Positions 36,610 through 44,589 of a stretch of DNA of 64,000 bases are shown here, one piece after another. The DNA is from JAWXBM01 sp034440115 (GTDB lineage: Bacteria; Pseudomonadota; Gammaproteobacteria; Xanthomonadales; SZUA-36), in NCBI GenBank assembly GCA_034440115.1, contig JAWXBM010000010.1, positions 10,676 through 74,675 on the forward strand. The letters are read 5' to 3'. Position numbers and translations under genes: made by a program. Positions within the stretch are counted from its first letter, which is position 1. Each line of letters begins with the position of its first letter. Under the pieces are notes generated by a model. That model had not been told where the DNA came from. It did no database searches and was given only the letters and a program-made list of their open reading frames with translations.

Positions 36610-37515
36610 TCAGTTTGAAATAACGTCAAAGCCAGGATTAGTGAATCGACCGCCTGATTCACCGCCACAAAGGCCGGTGTTCCCAACCACATTCACATTG
36701 TTGAACGTCGCAACTGATGCGAAATTGGCATCCAATACATCAATAGTTGCTGAACCGCAGCCCAGGGAAATATTCATAGCTAACCCAGTTCCATCTGGAA
36801 GTGTAATGGCAATAGCTTCGGTTCCTGTACCACCGCCTGTAACTAGGGCTGAAGAGCCTGTACCACCGCCTGTAACCAAGGTTGAAGATCCTGTGCCTCC
36901 GCCGGTAACCTGAGTTGAAGATCCTGTACCTCCGCCGGTAACTTGGACAGATAGTCCAGTTCCGCCTCCAGTGACTTGCGTTTGACCGCCGGTTCCGCCG
37001 CCAGTTACTTGCATTGATCCACCGGTTCCACCACCGGTTACCTGCAATGAGCTTCCAGTACCCCCGCCGGTTACTTGTGCTGCACTTCCAGTACCGCCTC
37101 CAGTTACTAAGGTTGCGCTTCCTGTGCCACCTCCAGTTACTTCAACAGCTATTGTTCGCGGAGCTAATGCAATTTCCGTTAGGCGAAGAGAGGCAAATGA
37201 GCCGGATAACGGGGAAACTCCCGAAAATACACTACCATCTAAAATCCAAGAAACAGCAATGGTGTCTTGGTCGACAACCAGTTGCAAGGAACCGGACGGA
37301 CTTAAAGCGCCAGCTTGCAAATTACCGGCAAAACTAATAAAAGCGATTGCGCAGGCAAAAACATACCGTTGAATTCCAGTGCCCGATTTTTCAATGCCGG
37401 TTCCGGATTTCTCGATGCCCGTGCCTGACTTTTCAATCCCAGTGCCGGATTTTTCCACTCCGGTACCTGATTTCTCTATCCCTGTGCCATCTTTTTCAAT
37501 TGTCCAACGAGACAT
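36610..37515 (-). CDS. Membrane-anchored or exported repeat protein (EKSGTG and TGGGTG repeats)
   Basis: A 301-residue protein of unknown function with two repeat systems. Residues 6-47 are six 7-residue units of the form IEKSGTG. A hydrophobic segment follows (about 51-68, ending in NLQAGA), like a signal peptide or anchor placed after a long N-terminal extension. Residues 126-235 are ten 11-residue units beginning VTGGGTG, encoded by ten 33-bp repeats (36811-37140). The last 65 residues have two Cys (LGCGS, GLCGG) and look globular. The ATG follows GAGGAG with normal spacing. It lies 123 bp downstream of the DUF6502 gene on the same strand. The repeats differ at the wobble bases, so they are under protein-level selection. 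Confidence 0.75.
   Translation of the reverse strand: MSRWTIEKDGTGIEKSGTGVEKSGTGIEKSGTGIEKSGTGIEKSGTGIQRYVFACAIAFISFAGNLQAGALSPSGSLQLVVDQDTIAVSWILDGSVFSGVSPLSGSFASLRLTEIALAPRTIAVEVTGGGTGSATLVTGGGTGSAAQVTGGGTGSSLQVTGGGTGGSMQVTGGGTGGQTQVTGGGTGLSVQVTGGGTGSSTQVTGGGTGSSTLVTGGGTGSSALVTGGGTGTEAIAITLPDGTGLAMNISLGCGSATIDVLDANFASVATFNNVNVVGNTGLCGGESGGRFTNPGFDVISN
36811..37140 (-). repeat. Ten tandem 33-bp coding repeats (VTGGGTG units)
   Basis: Each 33-bp unit encodes VTGGGTG plus four variable residues (mostly S, T, A, Q, L). Third-codon bases vary between units, while the Val-Thr-Gly-Gly-Gly-Thr-Gly core does not. Period and phase match codons exactly, so this is a protein repeat and not a spacer array. 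Confidence 0.9.
37375..37500 (-). repeat. Six tandem 21-bp coding repeats (IEKSGTG units)
   Basis: Six 21-bp units encode (I/V)EK(S/D)GTG. A 20-bp piece of this array (37459-37478) recurs exactly at 39122-39141 inside the small ORF at 38978-39292. Confidence 0.9.
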
Positions 37516-37638
37516 GGTAGTGCTCCTCTATTTTTGGTTGCGGAGGGCGGAGATCGAAATTGATCGTCCGTAACCCTCATGGCTGCTAAACCACAACCCA
37601 AAGAGGTGTTTGAGTAATTATGTCCCCCTTCTAAATAA

Positions 37639-38496
37639 TCACTCTCCCTCCTCTGCAGGTTCGTGGTCACTCCACTGATACCAGCCAAAACCGACCGTAA
37701 TCTGTCCTGACTGTTTCTTGGGCTCCTCGAATTTCTCGAGTAACGCTTCCCCTTCCTTAATTTGCTTTTCCAGTAAAATTCTGGCTTGGTTTCTAAATTC
37801 GTTTAACTGATCGGGTGATAATCGATAGGTCCACCTACCCTGTTGCGGCACTCGAAGTTCCTCGTTAGCACGCATATTGTGAATTACTGCGGCAAGAACT
37901 CTTGATGCTTCAACCAAGCCTACTTCTGTTTGCTTAGCACGGTCGTCAGAAATCGGAGAGTAAAATTGGGAAAGTAATTCAACTTTTTCTACATCACCGT
38001 AGATGATTCGAATATTCTTTGAAGCGATAAAACGATCAATCACTGTTTTTACTGTAATATTTCTTCCAATCGATCTTAGAACCAAGCCTTGAAAAGTCCT
38101 GCCTTTTCCCCCTAGCGGCAGTTGCGCAGCGAGGCCTGTTTCTGGATCTTGAAAAAATGAATCACTTGACCACATATCTATCAATGCATGTTCAGGATTT
38201 ACATTCTGATTCTGAATAGTTGAATCAAGATTCTGCTCAAGGACCTGACTGACCACCCGAGTATCCAGGCCTGTCATCAAGGCAAGCGCGCTTTTGGTGG
38301 GTTTCGAGCCTTCACGAATGAGCTTCTTCTCAGCTTCTTCAACGTATATGGCTTTGAGAATGTCGACCAAAGCGGGTAGCGATACCGTGCCAATAACCAG
38401 ACGCACGACTTTACGAAACACCCTGCTCAGAAAGTGGGCTATCGACTTGGAGTCGTCTGGTAAACGGTCGTTATTTGGCACGACAGCTCCCGGCAC
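37639..38496 (-). CDS. DUF6502 family protein with predicted helix-turn-helix
   Basis: A 285-residue protein matching my recollection of DUF6502: FLSRVFRKVVRLVIGTVSLPALVDILKAIYVEEAE, then KPTKSALALMTGLDTRVVSQVLE, which reads as a helix-turn-helix (about residues 65-90), then LIDMWSSDSFFQD and FQGLVLRSIGRNITVKTVIDRF. The C-terminal third is charged and helical. A DNA-binding regulatory role is inferred from the HTH. The start is GTG with AGGTGA upstream. It precedes the repeat-protein gene on the same strand, so it may regulate or be co-expressed with it. Confidence 0.75.
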   Translation of the reverse strand: MPGAVVPNNDRLPDDSKSIAHFLSRVFRKVVRLVIGTVSLPALVDILKAIYVEEAEKKLIREGSKPTKSALALMTGLDTRVVSQVLEQNLDSTIQNQNVNPEHALIDMWSSDSFFQDPETGLAAQLPLGGKGRTFQGLVLRSIGRNITVKTVIDRFIASKNIRIIYGDVEKVELLSQFYSPISDDRAKQTEVGLVEASRVLAAVIHNMRANEELRVPQQGRWTYRLSPDQLNEFRNQARILLEKQIKEGEALLEKFEEPKKQSGQITVGFGWYQWSDHEPAEEGE

Positions 38497-38977
38497 AATT
38501 CAGTCACCTGAAAACCGTGGTTTGTTCTTTTTGAAATCCTTGTCGCGAACATTCCCCGTTCGTGCCCTCGAGCGGGGTAGAAAACTAGAGCGTGAAATGT
38601 TACTCAAGTAAGGCCGAATAATCAATAGCTTGCCAGAATCATTTAAACAATCACTAACTGTGCTTTGGCAGCCAGACAGAGGCAACTTTCGCAACTTATT
38701 CTCCAATTGAATCCATTCGTCTTAAAATAGGTGCCCACAATCCCTGTGGGCGCCAGTCGCAGAGCTTATTGACTATTGTCAATTCGCGCTTTGGACCTTC
38801 CTTGTCCTGTTGGCCACCATACAGGCGGCCTCGCTCCTTCCTTGTTATAAAGCAGTGATAACATCCTGTTATCCCTTAACAAAAATCCATTTTAAGAAGC
38901 CGAAAATACCGGTAGCAGGCTTCAGATTCATCCTTGAATCAGTATTTAGAGCCGACCTTCAAGCCAACCCTTTGAAC
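38497..38977. other. Gene-poor intergenic segment
   Basis: No ORF with a convincing start and composition is seen. The segment is AT-rich toward the right. A hairpin with a 10-bp stem (38730-38754, arms GGTGCCCACA and TGTGGGCGCC with one wobble pair) lies in it without a T run, so it may be a palindromic repeat or part of an untranslated leader. Confidence 0.5.
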
Positions 38978-39292
38978 TCAGTGAACTGTAGACTTTCGGC
39001 AACGTATTTCGTGTGTCTGGAATCTATCCAGACAATTGATTCCGGAATTTTCAGAACCAGCAACTTGCTGGATGGAATCAGCCATAACGCTCAGAAAAGC
39101 CTTACAACCGGCGCGGCGTAGTCCGGTACCTGATTTCTCTACCCACCCTGAAGCGCTGTCATCATTCAACTCCACAATGGCAGCCTTCCTGGCAGCTTCG
39201 CCCAATTGTCTCTTCGACCAGGAAAGCGCAGTTTCTCGATCATGTGCATCGAGCATGAGAATTCCGGTGGAGTGATGCAGTAGATAGTACAT
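38978..39292 (-). CDS. Small hypothetical protein with EKSGTG motif
   Basis: A 104-residue ORF that I do not recognise. The first half (YLLHHSTGILMLDAHDRETALSW) looks like real protein. Residues about 51-59 read VEKSGTGLRR, the same motif that is repeated in the protein encoded at 36610-37515, here once and followed by two Arg and a weakly hydrophobic stretch. The second half, rich in Cys and Ser, is less protein-like and may be out of frame after a decayed 3' end. There is no clear ribosome site before the ATG. It may be a degraded relative or a real small partner of the repeat protein. Confidence 0.5.
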   Translation of the reverse strand: MYYLLHHSTGILMLDAHDRETALSWSKRQLGEAARKAAIVELNDDSASGWVEKSGTGLRRAGCKAFLSVMADSIQQVAGSENSGINCLDRFQTHEIRCRKSTVH

Positions 39293-39322
39293 GCTGCAAA
39301 ATATACGACAAATAGCCGTTAA

Positions 39323-39395
39323 TGTCTATAGACAATATTGCATTTAGACTTATTTGCATTTAGACACTTGCTTCTATAGCCATAATTGGCTATAG
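39323..39395 (+). promoter_or_regulatory. Operator-rich promoter of the candidate small RNA
   Basis: A -35 TTGCTT (39368-39373) and a -10 TATAGT (39391-39396) are 17 bp apart. The spacer is filled by a perfect 9-bp inverted repeat (arms 39374-39382 and 39387-39395) overlapping the -10. Upstream are a 12-bp perfect palindrome TGTCTATAGACA (39323-39334) and TAGAC boxes repeated at exact 16-bp steps (39329, 39345, 39361). This density of symmetric sites before an RNA gene suggests tight regulation. Confidence 0.55.
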
Positions 39396-39402
39396 TGTGT
39401 TC

Positions 39403-39549
39403 CACAAGGTTGGACAGGGCATGGATTGCCGACTCCAAAGCAAAAGGAATTGCAAATACTTGTGAAGCATGGATGCACTTTGCGGGTGGCGAGACGTCCG
39501 CAGAACGGTCAGGAACAACATGGATGATGTTCCTGGCCGTTTTTATTTT
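39403..39549 (+). ncRNA. Candidate CsrA/RsmA-binding small RNA (RsmY/RsmZ/CsrB-like)
   Basis: About 147 nt from the predicted start to the terminator, with no ORF. Six GGA triplets occur, four of them in hairpin loops: GGCA-TGGAT-TGCC (39418-39430), GCAA-AAGGAA-TTGC (39440-39453), GCA-TGGA-TGC (39467-39476) and the terminator loop ACATGGATGA (39518-39527). CATGGAT appears three times, and the last site fits the CsrA consensus ACA-x-GGATG. GGA in apical loops is the hallmark of RNAs that titrate CsrA/RsmA. The usual GacA upstream box (TGTAAG-N6-CTTACA) is not seen. The RNA call is fairly firm; the Csr class is inferred. Confidence 0.55.
39505..39549 (+). terminator. Intrinsic terminator of the candidate small RNA
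   Basis: ACGGTCAGGAACA (39505-39517) pairs with TGTTCCTGGCCGT (39528-39540) with one wobble, a 13-bp stem with a 10-nt loop, followed by TTTTTATTTT. Confidence 0.85.
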
Positions 39550-39578
39550 CCGATTTTGAAATTCACGCCGAAACGATA

Positions 39579-39608
39579 AAAGCCGCAATCTAGTTTGCGG
39601 CTTTTTTT
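39579..39608. terminator. Intrinsic terminator, bidirectional, downstream of asnS
   Basis: AAAGCCGCAA and TTGCGGCTTT (39579-39588, 39595-39604) form a 10-bp stem. Seven T follow on the plus strand; on the minus strand, the asnS direction, TTTTAT follows. It stops asnS and backs up the small-RNA terminator. Confidence 0.8.
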
Positions 39609-39678
39609 AAAGCTTGAGAGAAAAATGATTCCTGGGCGTACTTGCAAGTTCGTCCAGTAATCGTTTATAGCAAGGGAA

Positions 39679-41079
39679 TCAGAACTCGGCTTTCCCCGGT
39701 ACACGAGGGTAAGGGATGACGTCCCTTATGTTTGGCAGCCCGGTGATGTAATTAATCAGTCGCTCAAAGCCCAGCCCAAAGCCTGCATGCGGTACAGTTC
39801 CGTAACGGCGCAGATCCAGGTACCAGTGATAGGATTCTGGCTCGTGGCCCATGTCTTCCAGACGTTGACACAACACGTTTAAACGTTCCTCACGCTGTGA
39901 TCCTCCAATGATTTCACCAATTCCTGGAGCCAATACGTCCATTGCGGCTACCGTTTTTCCGCCATCATTGAGGCGCATGTAGAAAGCTTTTATTTCGGCA
40001 GGATAATTCTTGATGATTACTGGCGAACCAAAATGTTTTTCCGTCAGGTATCGCTCATGCTCGGTTTGCAAGTCCAGTCCCCAAGCGGGTGGGAACTCAA
40101 ACTTGTGCCCAGAATCCTGCAGAATTTTTATGGCTTCGGAATAATCCAGGCGTACAAAGGATGTGTTTATGATGGCTTCAAGGCGGCTGATGGCTTGGGG
40201 CTCAACCTGTTCGACAAAAAATGTCATATCGTCTTTGCAGTCACGCAGCACCACTCGGAAAACATATTTGAGGAAATCTTCGGAGAGATCAGCAAGATCA
40301 TCGAGGTCGGCAAAGGCAATCTCGGGTTCAACCATCCAGAATTCGGCCAAATGCCGTGTTGTGTTGGAGTTTTCCGCACGGAACGTGGGCCCGAATGTAT
40401 ACACCTTGCTCATCGCCAGGCAATAACCCTCAACGTTTAACTGCCCAGATACCGTCAGAAAAGCTTCCCGGCCAAAGAAATCTTTTTCAAAATCGACTTG
40501 GCCCAGATCATTGCGAGGCAGGTTTTCCAGGTCCAGAGTGCTGACCCGGAACATTTCGCCAGCGCCTTCTGCATCTGAGGTAGTGATAATCGGAGTATTG
40601 ATCCAACAGTAGCCATTTTCATTGAAATAGCTGTGTATGGCATATGCCGCAGCGTTTCTTACCCGGGTAACTGCGCCGAAGGTATTCGTCCGAGGTCGTA
40701 AATGAGCTACCTCACGAAGAAACTCATATGAATGTTTTTTGGGCTGAATTGGATAAGTGTCCGGATCTTCAACCCACCCTATGACCTCAACCTGGCTGGC
40801 TTGGATCTCAACTGCTTGCCCACGCCCAGCAGATTCAACCAGGGTTCCGGTGCAAATCACGGAACAACCTGAATTCAGTTTCAGTACCGCTGATGCATAA
40901 TTCTTCAATGTCGAAGGCGCAACAACCTGAAGGGGATGAAAACAAGAGCCGTCATGGACGTTCAAGAATGAAATCCCAGCTTTGGAATCGCGCTTGGTGC
41001 GAATCCAGCCTTTGATCGTAACAATAGACCCAATGGCGACCTGACCTGAAAGAGCCGCCTTAATTGTGATATTCGACAT
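39679..41079 (-). CDS. asnS: Asparaginyl-tRNA synthetase
   Basis: Class IIb aminoacyl-tRNA synthetase charging tRNA-Asn. The 466-residue protein has the N-terminal OB anticodon-binding domain ([27 protein letters not shown]), motif 2 with [26 protein letters not shown], and motif 3 [27 protein letters not shown]. The specificity region fits AsnRS rather than AspRS. It stands alone on the minus strand, divergent from the IscA-family gene. Confidence 0.97.
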   Translation of the reverse strand: MSNITIKAALSGQVAIGSIVTIKGWIRTKRDSKAGISFLNVHDGSCFHPLQVVAPSTLKNYASAVLKLNSGCSVICTGTLVESAGRGQAVEIQASQVEVIGWVEDPDTYPIQPKKHSYEFLREVAHLRPRTNTFGAVTRVRNAAAYAIHSYFNENGYCWINTPIITTSDAEGAGEMFRVSTLDLENLPRNDLGQVDFEKDFFGREAFLTVSGQLNVEGYCLAMSKVYTFGPTFRAENSNTTRHLAEFWMVEPEIAFADLDDLADLSEDFLKYVFRVVLRDCKDDMTFFVEQVEPQAISRLEAIINTSFVRLDYSEAIKILQDSGHKFEFPPAWGLDLQTEHERYLTEKHFGSPVIIKNYPAEIKAFYMRLNDGGKTVAAMDVLAPGIGEIIGGSQREERLNVLCQRLEDMGHEPESYHWYLDLRRYGTVPHAGFGLGFERLINYITGLPNIRDVIPYPRVPGKAEF

Positions 41080-41187
41080 TTTTTAGTTGATCTGGCTGCG
41101 GGAAGCCCCAAATAATAAAGCACCTGCTCCTTTGAGCACAGCTCCGTGTATCATGCGGCTAATAAATCTATAGGATTTCAAAACAAT

Positions 41188-41511
41188 ATGGCAGTCACAC
41201 TATCACCAAAGGCAGTCAACAGAGTGCAACAATTCCTGCAAAAAGACGGCGGTCAGGGATTGAGGTTAGGCGTTAAGCGTACCGGTTGTTCTGGCTGGGC
41301 ATACACAGTTGACCTGGAAACATCCCCCGGAAAGGATGATGTTGAGTTTCAAGATCAGGGCGTAAAGATATTTGTTGCCAAGGACAACCTGAGCTTCCTG
41401 GATGGCACCAGGATTGATTTTGTAGCTGAAGGCTTGAGTCATACTTTCCGCTTTGAAAACCCAAACGTCACTGAAGAGTGCGGCTGTGGAGAGAGTTTTA
41501 CCGTCAATTGA
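41188..41511 (+). CDS. IscA/SufA-family iron-sulfur cluster assembly protein
   Basis: A-type Fe-S carrier protein of 107 residues. Three conserved Cys are present: RTGCSGWAY (Cys34) and ECGCGESF (Cys98, Cys100), which hold iron or a cluster. The sequence is nearer IscA/SufA than ErpA. No isc or suf operon genes lie near, so it is a stand-alone copy. The ATG at 41188 gives the family N terminus; a longer reading from 41146 is unlikely. Confidence 0.9.
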   Translation: MAVTLSPKAVNRVQQFLQKDGGQGLRLGVKRTGCSGWAYTVDLETSPGKDDVEFQDQGVKIFVAKDNLSFLDGTRIDFVAEGLSHTFRFENPNVTEECGCGESFTVN

Positions 41512-41560
41512 GGAATCGCGGATCACTTGATCAAAGAGAGTCACAACAAAGCGGGTTGGC

Positions 41561-41589
41561 TTTACCAGTTGCCAGGTAGCTGCTATAGT
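41561..41589 (+). promoter_or_regulatory. Predicted promoter of the rpsF operon
   Basis: TTTACC (41561-41566) and TATAGT (41584-41589) with a 17-bp spacer, about 130 bp before rpsF. Confidence 0.45.
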
Positions 41590-41627
41590 TCGTCGGCTTT
41601 GTCTTAGGGCAAACACATCCTTGCTTT

Positions 41628-41699
41628 ACTTTTCCCGTTCGAAGGATACATTTCCTGTGTGCGGGAGGAAGAAAGCTTAACGGGTAATTGAATTACCCG
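41628..41699 (+). promoter_or_regulatory. Structured leader of rpsF mRNA (possible S6:S18 autoregulatory site)
   Basis: The leader has an imperfect stem pairing CCCG (41634-41637) with CGGG (41662-41665) around an inner hairpin AGGA/TCCT (41643-41646, 41653-41656), then a perfect 9-bp palindrome (arms 41681-41689 and 41691-41699) 20 bp before the start codon. The S6:S18 complex is known to bind its own leader in many bacteria at a hairpin with an exposed CCG; this leader could carry that element, but I cannot confirm the bulge. Confidence 0.35.
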
Positions 41700-41719
41700 A
41701 TAATCCGTGAGGAAACACA

Positions 41720-42250
41720 ATGAGACATTATGAGATCTGTTTTCTGGTCCATCCTGACCAGAGTGAACAGGTGCCGGCCATGCTTGAGCGTTACCGGAAC
41801 CTGATTGAAAGCAAAGACGGTAAAATACATCGTCTGGAAGATTGGGGTCGCCGGCAGTTGGCCTTCCCCATCGTCAAGCTGCACAAAGCCCACTACATCC
41901 TGATGAACATCGAGTGTGACGCCGAAGCTCTGGCCGAGCTCGAAGGTGCATTCCGCTTCAATGATGCGGTGTTGCGTCACCTTACCATTCGTCGGCAGTC
42001 TGCCGTTGTCGAGCAATCCTTGATGATGAAGGCCAAAGAAGACAAGGACCGCACCGGACGCGATCGTCCGAAGCGACGCCACCACGACAGCGATGACCTG
42101 AGCGACGATGACGACGATCTGGATGATGACGATCTGGACGATGATGACATCGATGATGATGACAACGCTGATGACAACGCTGATGATGAGACTTCTGCGT
42201 CCAGCAAACCCAACCGTGCCGGCGACGAAGCCGGTCAAGCTGAAGCCTGA
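41720..42250 (+). CDS. rpsF: 30S ribosomal protein S6 with long acidic tail
   Basis: Small-subunit protein that binds 16S rRNA with S18. The first ~100 residues are canonical ([18 protein letters not shown], then [26 protein letters not shown]). After a basic linker (RPKRRHHD) the protein ends in a strongly acidic, Asp-rich tail (about residues 128-160) and a short neutral end. At 176 residues it is longer than E. coli S6 (about 131), which itself gains C-terminal Glu residues from RimK. Ribosome site GAGGAAA. First gene of rpsF-rpsR-rplI. Confidence 0.97.
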   Translation: MRHYEICFLVHPDQSEQVPAMLERYRNLIESKDGKIHRLEDWGRRQLAFPIVKLHKAHYILMNIECDAEALAELEGAFRFNDAVLRHLTIRRQSAVVEQSLMMKAKEDKDRTGRDRPKRRHHDSDDLSDDDDDLDDDDLDDDDIDDDDNADDNADDETSASSKPNRAGDEAGQAEA

Positions 42251-42270
42251 GCGCTGACTGGAGAATTCAA

Positions 42271-42495
42271 ATGTCGAGACATTTCAGACGCAGAAAGTTT
42301 TGCCGGTTCACCGCTGAAGGTGTAACTGAAATTGACTACAAAGATATCAATACCTTGAAACAGTATGTGGGTGAGTCGGGCAAGATCGTGCCCAGTCGCA
42401 TCACTGGAACGAAAGCAAGATATCAGCGGCAGTTGGCCATGGCCATCAAGCAAGCTCGTTTTCTTGCCCTGTTGCCGTACACAGACAACCATTGA
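42271..42495 (+). CDS. rpsR: 30S ribosomal protein S18
   Basis: A 74-residue basic protein, partner of S6 on the platform of the small subunit. [21 protein letters not shown] and [25 protein letters not shown] are the family pattern. It lies 20 bp after rpsF; priB, which separates them in E. coli, is absent. Confidence 0.98.
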   Translation: MSRHFRRRKFCRFTAEGVTEIDYKDINTLKQYVGESGKIVPSRITGTKARYQRQLAMAIKQARFLALLPYTDNH

Positions 42496-42525
42496 TCGGG
42501 TGTCACCGCATTCGGGAGAATTGGA

Positions 42526-42972
42526 ATGGAATTGATATTACTTGAGAAAGTACAAAACCTTGGCGACCTTGGCGAGAAAGTCAAAGTAAAAGCCGGATTT
42601 GGAAGAAATTACCTGGTGCCACAGGGCAAAGCTGTAGCTGCAACGCCGGCCAATATCGAGCGTTTTGAGGCCAGGCGAGCTGAGCTTGAAAAAGCCGCCA
42701 AAGATCGCTTGGCAGCCGCAGGTGGCAGAGCCGCTGCAATGCAGGAGCTGGTTGTTACCATCAAGGCAATCGCCAGCGATGAAGGCAAGCTTTATGGCTC
42801 CATTGGGCCGCGTGAAATTGCTGATGCTTTGGTCATGTTGGGCCATGAAGTGAGTAAGCGCGAAGTTCTGCAGCCGGACGGTCCTTTGCGCCATGTTGGC
42901 GAATTCGATGTGCAACTGCAGTTGCATGCCGACATTGACACAGTGATCAAAGTGGTTGTAGTCCCCGAATAA
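42526..42972 (+). CDS. rplI: 50S ribosomal protein L9
   Basis: A 148-residue large-subunit protein with the two-lobed L9 layout: N-terminal [22 protein letters not shown] and [13 protein letters not shown], a long connecting helix, and a C-terminal domain ending [20 protein letters not shown]. The order rpsF-rpsR-rplI-dnaB is common in Gammaproteobacteria. Start preceded by GGGAGAA. Confidence 0.98.
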   Translation: MELILLEKVQNLGDLGEKVKVKAGFGRNYLVPQGKAVAATPANIERFEARRAELEKAAKDRLAAAGGRAAAMQELVVTIKAIASDEGKLYGSIGPREIADALVMLGHEVSKREVLQPDGPLRHVGEFDVQLQLHADIDTVIKVVVVPE

Positions 42973-43024
42973 AGGGTTTTGTTTCGCTGGGCTTGCACCG
43001 CGAAGCGACAACTCCTATTCTCTG

Positions 43025-43060
43025 AACTGCAATCCGGCTCCAGCTGGGTTGCAGTTTTCT
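43025..43060 (+). terminator. Candidate terminator between rplI and dnaB
   Basis: AACTGCAA (43025-43032) pairs with TTGCAGTT (43049-43056), with further pairing inside (GGCT/AGCT), and is followed by TTCTTC after TTTT. It would separate the ribosomal genes from dnaB, at least partly. Confidence 0.55.
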
Positions 43061-43081
43061 TCATCCGCAACAGTAGGTCAC

Positions 43082-44464
43082 ATGGCCGTACCCAAGACTG
43101 CATCGATTGAGAGCCTCAAGGTTCCGCCACATTCTATTGAGGCCGAACAAGCTGTTCTTGGCGGGCTGTTGCTGGCTCCCAGGGCATGGGAGCAGATTGC
43201 CGATGTTTTGCTTGAGGCAGATTTTTACCGCGAAGATCATCGCTTGATTTTCCGTGCCGTGCATGAGCTCAGTGACCAGAACAAGCCTTGCGACGCCTTA
43301 ACCGTTAGCGAATGGTTTGAGAATCACGGTCTGGCAGAGCGGATCGACGGTGGTGCTTACATCAGCTATCTGGCTTCATCCACGCCCAGCGCTGCCAACA
43401 TCGCAGCCTATGCTGCAATCGTGCGCGAGAAATCTGTACTGCGCCAGTTGATTGACGCCGGTAGCATGATCACGGGTTCTGCTTACAGCTCAGACGGGCG
43501 GGACAGCCAGGAGTTGTTGGAAGAAGCCGAGCGGGCAGTGTTTGCGATAGCGGATCAGGGCGCGCGCAATAAATCAGGCTTTGTCTCCATTCAGGACATG
43601 ATCAAGCCAGCCATGGACCGGATCCAGGAATTGCACCAGTTCGAAGGCGAAATTACCGGTGTGTCTACAGGCTTCATGGATCTTGACAAGTTAACTGCGG
43701 GTCTGCAGCCTTCTGATCTTATCATCGTGGCGGGCCGGCCCTCCATGGGCAAGACCACCCTGGCAATGAATTTCGCGGAAAACGCAGCGATCAAGAGTGA
43801 TGTCCCGGTTGCAATATTCAGCATGGAAATGTCTTCCTTGCAACTGGTGATGCGCTTGTTTTCATCTATGGGCATGATAGAGCAGGGACGTTTACGTACC
43901 GGTAAACTGGAAGATCTGGATTGGCCGAAACTCACCTCAGCCATGACTTTGCTCCACAGAAGCAAAATCTTTATAGATGAAACTCCTGCATTGTCGCCTG
44001 CCGAGTTGAGAGCGCGTGCGCGGCGCCTTAAGCGGGAGCATGACATAGGCCTGATCATCATCGATTATCTGCAGTTGATGGCTATTCCCGGCAACCGTGA
44101 AAACCGCGCCACGGAAATCGCTGAAATTTCCCGTTCCCTGAAAGCGATCGCCAAAGAGTTGAATGTACCCGTTGTTGCGTTGTCGCAGTTGAATCGATCG
44201 TTGGAGCAAAGGCCAGACAAACGACCTCTAATGGCCGATTTGCGCGAATCAGGCTCGATCGAACAGGATGCTGATCTCATCATGTTTATTTATCGCGATG
44301 AGGTTTACCACAAAGAAACTGGCGAGAAGGGCAAGGCTGAAATCATTATCGGCAAACACCGAAATGGCGAGACGGGCAAAGTGCCGCTCAGCTTCCAGGG
44401 GCGCTATTTGCGGTTTCAGAACTATGCACCTGAGACTTTTTATACAGACCATGGCGATTATTGA
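43082..44464 (+). CDS. dnaB: Replicative DNA helicase DnaB
   Basis: Hexameric helicase that unwinds the fork and recruits primase. From the ATG at 43082 the protein has 460 residues. The N-terminal primase-binding domain (PPHSIEAEQAVLGGLL) is followed by the RecA-like motor with Walker A GRPSMGKTT (about residues 217-225), IIIDYLQLM as Walker B, and SQLNRSLEQRPDKRPLMADLRESGSIEQDAD. No intein is present. A TTG-started longer form from 43049 is unlikely. Confidence 0.97.
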   Translation: MAVPKTASIESLKVPPHSIEAEQAVLGGLLLAPRAWEQIADVLLEADFYREDHRLIFRAVHELSDQNKPCDALTVSEWFENHGLAERIDGGAYISYLASSTPSAANIAAYAAIVREKSVLRQLIDAGSMITGSAYSSDGRDSQELLEEAERAVFAIADQGARNKSGFVSIQDMIKPAMDRIQELHQFEGEITGVSTGFMDLDKLTAGLQPSDLIIVAGRPSMGKTTLAMNFAENAAIKSDVPVAIFSMEMSSLQLVMRLFSSMGMIEQGRLRTGKLEDLDWPKLTSAMTLLHRSKIFIDETPALSPAELRARARRLKREHDIGLIIIDYLQLMAIPGNRENRATEIAEISRSLKAIAKELNVPVVALSQLNRSLEQRPDKRPLMADLRESGSIEQDADLIMFIYRDEVYHKETGEKGKAEIIIGKHRNGETGKVPLSFQGRYLRFQNYAPETFYTDHGDY

Positions 44465-44589
44465 GCTTGCCGTATTCGCCGATCACTCCTAAGCTGCTTT
44501 GGACAATTGCGAATTCAAAGAAGGTTTATAGTCTCAATTGGTCAGCAGATTGCCATGATTTGCCGGCATCTCCTGTTTAAAATCGCTCG

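Noticed and set aside
36569..36913. Plus-strand ORF rich in PPPVT repeats
   Set aside because: It is the antisense reading of the TGGGTG repeat array and has no ribosome site.
36811..37140. Regular 33-bp repeats resembling a CRISPR-like array
   Set aside because: Units are directly adjacent, without spacers, stay in codon phase and differ mainly at third positions; they encode the VTGGGTG repeats.
39319..39588. Minus-strand 89-residue ORF between the small ORF and asnS
   Set aside because: Covers a promoter, hairpins and two terminators of the opposite strand; no ribosome site.
41977..42213. Serine-rich minus-strand ORF
   Set aside because: Antisense shadow of the Asp-codon-rich tail of rpsF.
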